This document shows, piece by piece, positions 56,941 through 64,000 of a stretch of DNA of 64,000 nucleotides. The translations under genes and the position numbers were made by a program. Source of the DNA: CAVRXT01 sp963725655 (lineage in GTDB: Bacteria; Acidobacteriota; Terriglobia; Acidiferrales; UBA7541). The stretch spans positions 2,232,001-2,296,000 of the forward strand of contig CAVRYY010000001.1 in assembly GCA_963725655.1 (NCBI GenBank). The letters run 5' to 3'. Under the pieces are notes generated by a model. The model had not been told where the DNA came from, did no database searches, and saw nothing but the letters and a program-made list of their open reading frames with translations. Position 1 is the stretch's first letter. Every line of letters starts with the position of its first letter.

Positions 56941-59900
56941 CTATTGCAGAGCGACGGCTCCCGCCCCGCAGATCTCCCGCACTTGCGCCAACAATTCCCC
57001 GTCGGCATTCACTCCGCTCTGCGACTCCAGCACCGCTTCGGTGCCGTCCTGGGTGATTAGATCGAAGGTCACCCGGCAGCGCCCCGGACGATTGGAAAAC
57101 AAAGTGTGCAAACGGTCAAGCGTGCCGCTATCCACCACGCCGAGATCCACGCGGACCCGCAGCAGTTGCGGGCGCCGCTCCCCCACTTGGTGCAGCGCTC
57201 GCGCTTCCGCCACCATCACCCGTATGCCCGCTTCCTCCACCGCCACCTTGCCCTTCACCAATAGTGGTGTAGCTGGCTTGAGCACCGCCTCCAGTCTTCC
57301 AAACGCCTCTGGAAACACCAGCGCCTCGATCGCCCCAGTGCGGTCCTGCAGCGTGATGATCGCCCAGCGCGCGCCGCGCCTGGACCGCATCGCCCGCGAC
57401 TGCACGATGATTCCGCCCACCACCACTTCCTGGTTATTCTTCCACACTTCGAACGAGCCGATATCCACGGCGTTCAATTCCTTCAGCCGGCCGGCGAATT
57501 TATCCAGAGGGTGCCCCGAAATGTAAAAGCCCAGCGTGCCGTACTCGCCCGCCAGTTGTTGTTCTTCGGTCCAATCGTCGGCTTCCGGCAACGCCCGGTC
57601 TTCCCAGTCCACGGACGACGGGCTCGATCCCGCCAGGAACAGGCCGTGCTGCCCTACCGCCTTGCGGTGCGCGGCTCGCTGCCCGTAAGCCATGGCGTCA
57701 TCAATCGCGGCAAAGTGCCGCGCGCGCGACGCCCCAAAACAATCCAGCGCTCCGGCCTTGATCAAGCTCTCCAGGACGCGCTTGTTTAACGAGCGGGTAT
57801 CAATGGCCTCGCAAAAATCGTAGAAATTCTTAAACGTGCCGCGGGATTCCCGCGCGGCGCAAATCGCCTTGGCGGTGTTTTCTCCGACGTTTTTGATCGC
57901 CGCCAGTCCAAACCTCACATCCGTTCCCACTGGCGTGAAATATAACCCGCTCTGATGGACGTCCGGCGGCAGCACCCGAATCGACATCCCGCGCGCCTCA
58001 TTGATGTACTTCACCACCTTTTCCGCGTTCCCGGTTTCCGCGGTGAGCATTGCGGCGATGAACTCCACCGGGAAATGGGTCTTCAGGTAGGCCGTCTGAT
58101 AGGCCAGCCACGCGTATGCGCAGGAGTGCGATTTATTGAACCCGTAGCCGGCGAACTCCGCCATCAGGTCGAAAATCTTCTCCGCCTTCTTGGCCGGCAC
58201 TTTCCGTCCCGAGCATCCCACCAGGAATTTCTCGCGCTGCGCGGCCATCTCCTCGTGCTTCTTCTTGCCCATGGCTCGGCGCAGGATGTCCGCGTCACCC
58301 AGCGAAAAGCCCGCCAGGCGATTGGCAATCTGCATTACCTGCTCTTGGTAGAGAATTACGCCGTAGGTCTCCGAGAGCAGCTCTTCGAGTTCCGGCAAAT
58401 CGTAGGCGACTTTCTTCTTCCCGTGTTTGCGCGAGATAAAGTCGTCAATCATGCCGCCCTGGATCGGCCCCGGGCGATAGAGCGCATTTAGCGCGGTCAG
58501 ATCTTCCAGGCGCGTAGGTTGGTAACGCCGCAGGATGTCGCGCATCCCGTGCGATTCAAACTGGAATATTCCGGTGGTGTCCCCGCGGGAAAACAGCGCA
58601 AACGTCGGGGCATCATCCAGGGCTATCGCGTCGATATCGAAACCCGCATCCTCGGGCCGGTTGGCGTGAATCATTTTGACTGCGTCATCCAGCACCGTAA
58701 GGGTAGTCAGGCCCAGAAAATCCATCTTGAGCAGCCCGATACGCTCGAGCGCATTCATATCGTACTGCGTCGTGATTTCATCCCGGCTGGTCTTGTATAG
58801 CGGGACGATGTCGGTAAGCGGCCGCGGCGATATCACCACGCCAGCCGCATGCGTCGAAGCGTGCCGCGCGAGGCCTTCCAGGCGCAACGCCACATCGATC
58901 AGCCCCTTGACCGCAGGATCTTTGTCGCGTAGCTCCGCGAGCTGCGGAGTCTGCTCCAAGGCCTCTTCCAGCGTGATGTTTAGCGTTGCCGGAATCATCT
59001 TGGCCAGCTTGTCCACATCCCCGTAGGGCATGTCCAGAGCGCGCCCAGAATCCTTCAGTGCCGCCTTCGCGGCCATCGTTCCAAACGTGATGATCTGCGC
59101 AACGCTGCCCTCGCCATATTTCTGGCGCACGTACTCGATCACCTCGCCGCGGCGTCGCATGCAGAAATCGATATCGATATCGGGCAGCGAAATTCGTTCC
59201 GGATTCAGAAAGCGCTCGAACAGCAAATCATACTGCAGCGGATCCACGTCGGTAATCCGCAGCGCATAGCTCACCAGGCTGCCCGCCGCCGAACCTCTGC
59301 CCGGCCCCACCGGGACACCCTGCGCCCGCGCGTAGTGAATGAAATCCCAGACGATCAGGAAGTAGCCCGGAAACCGCATCTTCTGGATCATCGCTATTTC
59401 ATCGGTCAGCCGCTGCTCGTAAGTGGTAATCGGATACCGCAGCTTCCCTTCCTTCGCCAGCCGCTCCAGCTGCGGCCGCCGCCATTCGAACCCCTCCCGC
59501 GCCACTTTTTCGAAATAGCTATCCGCCGAATGCCCCTCGGGAACGTGGAACTCCGGAAATGGATCGCTCACCCGCTCGATCTTGACGTTGCAGCGCTCCG
59601 CGATCGCCAGCGTGCGCGTCAGCGATTGCGGCAGCTCCGCGAATACCACCGCCATCTCTTCCGCGGTCTTGAAATAAAATTGATCGGTGGCAAAACGCAT
59701 GCGCTGCTCGTCGCTCATCGTTTTGCCGGTCTGGATGCACATCAGCACTTCTTGCGCGTGCGCATCGGACTTGGTGAGGTAGTGCGCATCGTTGGTGGCT
59801 ACCAGCGGAATCCCGGTTTCCCGCGATAGCGTGACCATCCCGCGGTTCACCTTAATGTCCTGTTCCAGCCCCTGATCCTGTACTTCCAGGAAAAAATTCC

Positions 59901-60408
59901 CTTTGCCGAAAATGTCCTGCAACCGATAGGCCGACGCTCGCGCCTTATCGATGCTGTCGTTCATGATTCCTTCCGCCACTTCCCCGCGCAGGCACGCGGA
60001 AAGCGCGATCAGTCCCTTGCTGTGCTTCGCCAGCAGCTCGTGGTCCACCCGCGGCTTGTAGTAGAAACCATCCAGGAATCCCGCGGACACCAGCTTGATC
60101 AGATTGTGATAGCCCTCGGCGTTTTCGCACAACAGCACCAGGTGGTTCGACCGTTCCGCATCCGCTCCTCTCGTTTTGTGATTGCCGGGGGCCACGTACA
60201 TCTCGCAGCCGATGATCGGCTTCACCCCGCGGGTGGTCGCTTCATGGAAGAAATTCGCCGCAGCAAACAGGTTGCCGTGGTCGGTCACTGCCACCGCGGG
60301 CATGCCCCGGCGCGCCGCTTCGGTCGCAAGCTCGCTAACCTCGCAAGCGCCGTCCAGCAGCGAGTAGTCTGTATGCAGATGCAGATGTACGAAGTTTTCG
60401 GAAGCCAT
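56941..60408 (-). CDS. dnaE: DNA polymerase III subunit alpha
   Basis: A 1155-residue replicative polymerase. PHP domain at the start (VHLHLHTDYSLLDGAC), palm with PDIDIDFCMRRRGEV carrying catalytic Asp residues near 400-405, thumb and finger segments (GRGSAAGSLVSYAL), and a C-terminal OB fold (EVVVGGIIVQSRAMRS). Standard length for DnaE1. It is followed by accA, an arrangement common in many bacteria. Confidence 0.96.
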   Translation of the reverse strand: MASENFVHLHLHTDYSLLDGACEVSELATEAARRGMPAVAVTDHGNLFAAANFFHEATTRGVKPIIGCEMYVAPGNHKTRGADAERSNHLVLLCENAEGYHNLIKLVSAGFLDGFYYKPRVDHELLAKHSKGLIALSACLRGEVAEGIMNDSIDKARASAYRLQDIFGKGNFFLEVQDQGLEQDIKVNRGMVTLSRETGIPLVATNDAHYLTKSDAHAQEVLMCIQTGKTMSDEQRMRFATDQFYFKTAEEMAVVFAELPQSLTRTLAIAERCNVKIERVSDPFPEFHVPEGHSADSYFEKVAREGFEWRRPQLERLAKEGKLRYPITTYEQRLTDEIAMIQKMRFPGYFLIVWDFIHYARAQGVPVGPGRGSAAGSLVSYALRITDVDPLQYDLLFERFLNPERISLPDIDIDFCMRRRGEVIEYVRQKYGEGSVAQIITFGTMAAKAALKDSGRALDMPYGDVDKLAKMIPATLNITLEEALEQTPQLAELRDKDPAVKGLIDVALRLEGLARHASTHAAGVVISPRPLTDIVPLYKTSRDEITTQYDMNALERIGLLKMDFLGLTTLTVLDDAVKMIHANRPEDAGFDIDAIALDDAPTFALFSRGDTTGIFQFESHGMRDILRRYQPTRLEDLTALNALYRPGPIQGGMIDDFISRKHGKKKVAYDLPELEELLSETYGVILYQEQVMQIANRLAGFSLGDADILRRAMGKKKHEEMAAQREKFLVGCSGRKVPAKKAEKIFDLMAEFAGYGFNKSHSCAYAWLAYQTAYLKTHFPVEFIAAMLTAETGNAEKVVKYINEARGMSIRVLPPDVHQSGLYFTPVGTDVRFGLAAIKNVGENTAKAICAARESRGTFKNFYDFCEAIDTRSLNKRVLESLIKAGALDCFGASRARHFAAIDDAMAYGQRAAHRKAVGQHGLFLAGSSPSSVDWEDRALPEADDWTEEQQLAGEYGTLGFYISGHPLDKFAGRLKELNAVDIGSFEVWKNNQEVVVGGIIVQSRAMRSRRGARWAIITLQDRTGAIEALVFPEAFGRLEAVLKPATPLLVKGKVAVEEAGIRVMVAEARALHQVGERRPQLLRVRVDLGVVDSGTLDRLHTLFSNRPGRCRVTFDLITQDGTEAVLESQSGVNADGELLAQVREICGAGAVALQ

Positions 60409-60526
60409 TCGCTTTTATTCTATAACATCGCCGCGGAAAAGTTTTTGCCCCTGCGCTCTTCCGTACTTCATTCGCCCCAGCGTTACGTGAAAAACGCGTG
60501 AATCGCGGCTCACGCAATTCCGCGCG

Positions 60527-62044
60527 CTAGTGTCCCTTGCGCGCAGCCTTACCCGTTTTCGCCGGAGGGGGCATCGGCTTGTGGTGCGACTGGCTCTTTC
60601 CAAACGGACTCGTCGACGACCGGCTCGGCTTGCCCGGCGGCCGCTGCCCTCCACCAGAACCAAACGAACCGCCCTGCCCCGGCCGGTGCTTGGCATGCTC
60701 CTTCAAATCCGCCGCGGTGGCCCCCACCGTTTTCGCTTTGCCCTTCTTCTCCACCTTCACTTCATCCTTAATGCCCGCCAACTGCCGCAGTAGCTTGGTG
60801 CGGTCCAGCGGCAGACGCCCGCGTCCGCGCAACTGCGCTTCGAAAAGACTTTCCAGAATTTTGTCGAATTTCGGCCCGCGCGGTATTCCCAATGCGTCCA
60901 GCTCCCCGATCGGCAGAGCCTGCCGCAAAGGCCTCCAGCGCTGTTGGTAGTTGCGAATCTGGTTCAGCGCCTTGGGATTCGGATATTCCACCTGAATGAA
61001 CGCCAGCAAATCCGGCCGCAGTTGCGACAAATACGTGTACGCATCTTTCGGCGACTTCATCTTCGGCGACTTCAGAATCTTCACCGCCTTCTCCGCCTCC
61101 GGAATCAGGTGTGCGATGGCTTCCGATTCGTCCGCGCGCAATTCCAGGTGCCGCAACGCCGCCGCCGCCTCGCGGTCCTTCAGCCGCCCCAGCAGGAAAT
61201 GCGTTACCGGCGCGGACAATCGCGCCCGCACCCCCGAAGACAGCATCGACTCGCGCACGTGCGCCAGTTTGGTTAGCCGCTCGTAATCCGGCCGCCGCTT
61301 GGCCAGCTGCGGATGAATCCCCGCCAGCAAATTGTGCGTCTCCCACAGCCGAAGCGTCGCGACCGGGTTGTCTTCCCGGCCCAGATGATGCACTTCCCAA
61401 CCCACCGCCACGCCATCCAGATTTTCGTGCAGGTTGCGCGCGACGGCCAGCTCGAACCATTCGCTGGTTCGCGACTCCATCTTGAATCCCATGCGCGCCG
61501 CGTAACGCAAGATGCGCATCAGCCGCACCGGTTGGTTGGTGAACGCGTGTATCGATAGCGCCCGCACTTCGCGCCGTTCCAGGTCGGCCAGTCCATTGGT
61601 GGGATCCAGCAGCAACCCCCGGGAATTCGGATTCAGCGAGATCGCTATGGCGTTTACGGAAAAATCGCGCCGCCGCAGGTCCTCCATTACCGTCGACCAC
61701 CGGATTTCCGGCTTCGCTCCCGGCCGGTCGTAGAAATCGTCGCGCGCCGCGGATATCGAACCGTCCACGTCCCCGCCGAAGATCATCTCGGCGTGCCGCA
61801 ACCGCTCGTCTTCGTATATCGCGCGCGCCCCGCCCTTCTCCAGTTCCCGCACGATCTTGAATGGGTTCCCTTCCACCGTGAAATCCAGGTCGCGAATCGG
61901 CATCCCGGAAATCAGGTCGCGGATCGCGCCTCCGGTGAGATACACGTTCGCGGATTGCGCTCGCGCCAGCTCCTGGACGCGCTCGAGGACTGCCCGCTGT
62001 TCGGGAGAGAGCCGGCTTTCCAGCAGGTACATGTAATCAGGCAT
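60527..62044 (-). CDS. cca: CCA-adding tRNA nucleotidyltransferase
   Basis: A 505-residue protein of the class II tRNA nucleotidyltransferase/poly(A) polymerase family. The N-terminal head has GGAIRDLISGMPIRDLDFTVEG with the GGAxRD and DxD motifs, then RRRDFSVNAIA and RLMRILRYAARMGF. The C-terminal 100 residues are Lys/Gly-rich (PGQGGSFGSGGGQRPPG) and extra compared with the core family. It could be a poly(A) polymerase instead, so the symbol is tentative. It adds or repairs the CCA end of tRNA. Confidence 0.85.
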   Translation of the reverse strand: MPDYMYLLESRLSPEQRAVLERVQELARAQSANVYLTGGAIRDLISGMPIRDLDFTVEGNPFKIVRELEKGGARAIYEDERLRHAEMIFGGDVDGSISAARDDFYDRPGAKPEIRWSTVMEDLRRRDFSVNAIAISLNPNSRGLLLDPTNGLADLERREVRALSIHAFTNQPVRLMRILRYAARMGFKMESRTSEWFELAVARNLHENLDGVAVGWEVHHLGREDNPVATLRLWETHNLLAGIHPQLAKRRPDYERLTKLAHVRESMLSSGVRARLSAPVTHFLLGRLKDREAAAALRHLELRADESEAIAHLIPEAEKAVKILKSPKMKSPKDAYTYLSQLRPDLLAFIQVEYPNPKALNQIRNYQQRWRPLRQALPIGELDALGIPRGPKFDKILESLFEAQLRGRGRLPLDRTKLLRQLAGIKDEVKVEKKGKAKTVGATAADLKEHAKHRPGQGGSFGSGGGQRPPGKPSRSSTSPFGKSQSHHKPMPPPAKTGKAARKGH

Positions 62045-62147
62045 AAAAGTTGAATCCTCCTAAATCCGTGAACGCTGAGTATCGCGCCGCAACTCGCCCC
62101 CGCGCCCGCGCGGTTCGCATATGATCCCAGCCATCACCCGCGGGCCG

Positions 62148-63038
62148 CTACGCCCGAGGATGATGCGCTTTATGAACTTGTCTCAACCGCTCCTCCACCA
62201 CGTGGGTGTAAATCTGCGTGGTGGATATATCCGCATGGCCCAGCATCATCTGCACCGAACGCAAATCCGCGCCGCGGTCCAGCAAATGCGTCGCAAAACT
62301 GTGCCGCAGCGTGTGCGGCTTCAGCGGGCGGCGCAATCCCACCTGCCGTCCGTAACCCGAAAGCAGCAGCCACACCGCCACCCGATTCAGCGGCCTGGCT
62401 CGCTTGCTCAGGAAAATATGATTGCAAACTTTGCCTTTCAAGAATTGCGGCCGCGCCTCGTCCATGTATCGCTGCACCGCGGCCAGCGCCGACCGCCCCA
62501 CCGGAACCAGCCGCTCCTTATTTCCCTTGCCCACGCAGCGCAATCGCCCCGATTGCATTTGGATATCGCCCACGCACAAGCCACACAACTCCGAGACGCG
62601 AATTCCTGTCGAGTACATCAGCTCGATCAGCGCGCGATCGCGAATCCCTTCTTTGGTGGTTTGGTCCGGTACTTCCAGCAGCCGCTCCACCTCTTTCACG
62701 CTCAGGAATACCGGCAGCGCCTGGCGGGTCTTGGGCGCCTCGATCGTCGACGCCGGATCTTCCGTCACGATTTCTTCCATCATCAGGAAGCGGAAAAACT
62801 GCCGGATGCTCACCAGGTAGCGGGCTACCGAACGCGCGTCCAGCTTGCGTTCGTATAGCGTGATCAGAAATTCCACAATGTCGTTCCGCTCCACCTCGGT
62901 GATCGGGATCTTGTGCTTCTCGACGTAGGCGCCGAACTGCTCCAAATCGCGGCGATACGACGATATCGTGCTCGTCGCAAGGCTGCGCTCGATGCGCGCG
63001 TAGTTCAAGTACGAACGAATCAAATTCTCAATCAACAC
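62148..63038 (-). CDS. xerD: Tyrosine site-specific recombinase XerD-like
   Basis: GTG 63038 gives 296 residues, the XerD length. The N-terminal SAM-like region is LIRSYLNYARIERSLATSTISSYRRDL. The catalytic set is visible: Arg in STGIRVSELCGL, Lys in GKGNKERLVPV, HTLRHSFATHLL (His and Arg), and LGHADISTTQIYTHV with the nucleophile Tyr. It resolves chromosome dimers at dif with XerC. Its neighbours are murJ and cca, so it is a host gene and not the island's integrase. Confidence 0.88.
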   Translation of the reverse strand: MLIENLIRSYLNYARIERSLATSTISSYRRDLEQFGAYVEKHKIPITEVERNDIVEFLITLYERKLDARSVARYLVSIRQFFRFLMMEEIVTEDPASTIEAPKTRQALPVFLSVKEVERLLEVPDQTTKEGIRDRALIELMYSTGIRVSELCGLCVGDIQMQSGRLRCVGKGNKERLVPVGRSALAAVQRYMDEARPQFLKGKVCNHIFLSKRARPLNRVAVWLLLSGYGRQVGLRRPLKPHTLRHSFATHLLDRGADLRSVQMMLGHADISTTQIYTHVVEERLRQVHKAHHPRA

Positions 63039-63063
63039 TTGCCCCGCACACCGCAGCCCGTTT

Positions 63064-64000
63064 TCAAAACGCGGTCGCCGCTTCTGCCGGCCGCAACAAC
63101 ATGGCCGCCTCACTCAATTCCTCACACCCAAAGATCCACGCCAATCCCAGGTACACCCCGATCGCCCCCAGGATCATTGCCGCCAGCGCCCCGGCCTGCC
63201 ACACCACCGGCCCCAGCGATTCGAAATGAACCAGCCGCACCGCGAACACGCAGCCCGCGGCCATCACCGCCGAGCAGATCGCAATCCTGCCGACCGACCT
63301 CGCGATCGCCCGCGCCCCCACCGTTCCAAACCGCCCGCGAAAAATCGCCAGCAGAACCGAAAAGTTCATGTACGCGGCAATCGACGTCGCCAGCGCCGGG
63401 CCGCCGTTGGAAAGAGAAGCCGAAAACAGCGCTATAAATATCAGGTTCAGTGCGATATTCAACACCAGCGCGTACACCCCCACCCGCACCGGTGTCGCCG
63501 TATCCTTCAGCGAATAGAACAAAGGCGTCACCAGCTTGATCCCCGCGAATCCCGGAAGGCCCATCGAGTAATACAGCAGCGCGCGCGAAGTGAGCGCCGT
63601 CGACTGCGCCGAAAATTTTCCATGCTGGAACAGTACCTGTACGATCGGCTCGCGCAACAATATCAATCCCGCCGCCGCCGGAATCGTCACGAACAACACC
63701 ATCCGCAGCGCGAATCCAAACGTTTTTCGCATGTCCGCGATCTTACCCGCCACCGCTTGCCTCGACAGCATCGGTAGGATCGCCGTAGACACCGCAATCG
63801 CAAAGCAGCCCAGCGTCAACTCCATCACCCGGTCCGCTACATACAGCGAAGTCACGCTGCCCGCCGGCAGGCGCCGCGAAGTTGCAAATACCGTGTTCAG
63901 GAAAAAATTAATTTGATACACACCAATTCCCAGAAATCCCGGGATCATTAGCCGCCCCACCGTACGCACTCCGGGGTCGCTAAAAGAAACCTGCGGCCGA
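63064..64000 (-). CDS. murJ: Lipid II flippase MurJ (partial)
   Basis: The reverse strand is open to the window edge, so the N-terminus is missing. About 312 residues of the C-terminal half are present with eight or more hydrophobic segments. Family motifs include LYVADRVMELTLGCF, STAILPMLSRQ and the central LMIPGFLGIGVYQINFFLN segment. MurJ moves lipid II across the inner membrane for cell-wall synthesis. The stop is 26 bp upstream of the xerD GTG start. Confidence 0.9.
   Translation of the reverse strand, partial: RPQVSFSDPGVRTVGRLMIPGFLGIGVYQINFFLNTVFATSRRLPAGSVTSLYVADRVMELTLGCFAIAVSTAILPMLSRQAVAGKIADMRKTFGFALRMVLFVTIPAAAGLILLREPIVQVLFQHGKFSAQSTALTSRALLYYSMGLPGFAGIKLVTPLFYSLKDTATPVRVGVYALVLNIALNLIFIALFSASLSNGGPALATSIAAYMNFSVLLAIFRGRFGTVGARAIARSVGRIAICSAVMAAGCVFAVRLVHFESLGPVVWQAGALAAMILGAIGVYLGLAWIFGCEELSEAAMLLRPAEAATAF

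Noticed and set aside
62148..63038. Tyrosine recombinase as the island integrase
   Set aside because: It lies 35 kb from the island next to murJ and cca and has XerD length and motifs; it is the host recombinase.

Overview
The window is a high-GC bacterial chromosome segment whose gene content best fits an Acidobacteriota (Terriglobia-like) genome. The basis is Gly/Tyr-rich, YVTN and NHL secreted proteins, a dispersed GC-rich hairpin repeat, a ccm (System I) operon with a cysteine-type CcmE, and a Rieske/cytochrome b complex with a large multihaem subunit. The taxonomic call is inference; no rRNA or tRNA gene was found.

Region 1 (1-2844) is host DNA: the 3' part of lgt, an EcsC-family gene and a Gly/Tyr-rich secreted protein.

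Region 2 (about 2940-27060) is a 24-kb prophage-like island of podovirus-like layout, almost all on the + strand. It starts with two adjacent palindromes, a candidate promoter and an intrinsic terminator that all precede the first gene. In order come a small basic protein, a terminase large subunit broken by an AG-dinucleotide frameshift, portal (with a zinc ribbon), scaffold-like protein, major capsid protein, small virion-type proteins, a signal-peptide-bearing spike-like protein, a holin-like protein, a connector-like protein, an oppositely oriented NHL-repeat secreted protein, a nozzle/hub-like protein, a protein ending in a Hint (hedgehog/intein-like) domain, several unknowns, a GNAT-like protein, a lytic transglycosylase and a spanin-like protein. 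No integrase, repressor, replication gene or tail tape measure is seen, so the island is either defective, domesticated or dependent on functions elsewhere.

Region 3 (27283-32472) carries a DsbA-like protein, NAD synthetase, an ErpA/IscA-type Fe-S protein, an NAD-type isocitrate dehydrogenase, a ferredoxin and a non-coding stretch with two copies of the dispersed repeat.

Region 4 (32473-51319, all minus strand) is a respiratory block. A near-consensus promoter at 43221-43249 reads into Rieske, cytochrome b, subunit IV, an octahaem cytochrome c, a cupredoxin-like lipoprotein, CtaA, CyoE, two small membrane proteins and a HEAT/barrel-sandwich protein. Upstream, ccmE-F-H-(two unknowns)-A-B-C-D and hemH supply haem and mature the c-type cytochromes. 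No oxidase subunits and no ccmG are inside the window.

Region 5 (51425-64000) is mostly housekeeping: two small unknown or ferredoxin-like genes, a YVTN beta-propeller surface protein, accA, dnaE, a CCA-adding enzyme, xerD and the partial lipid II flippase gene murJ, which runs off the end.
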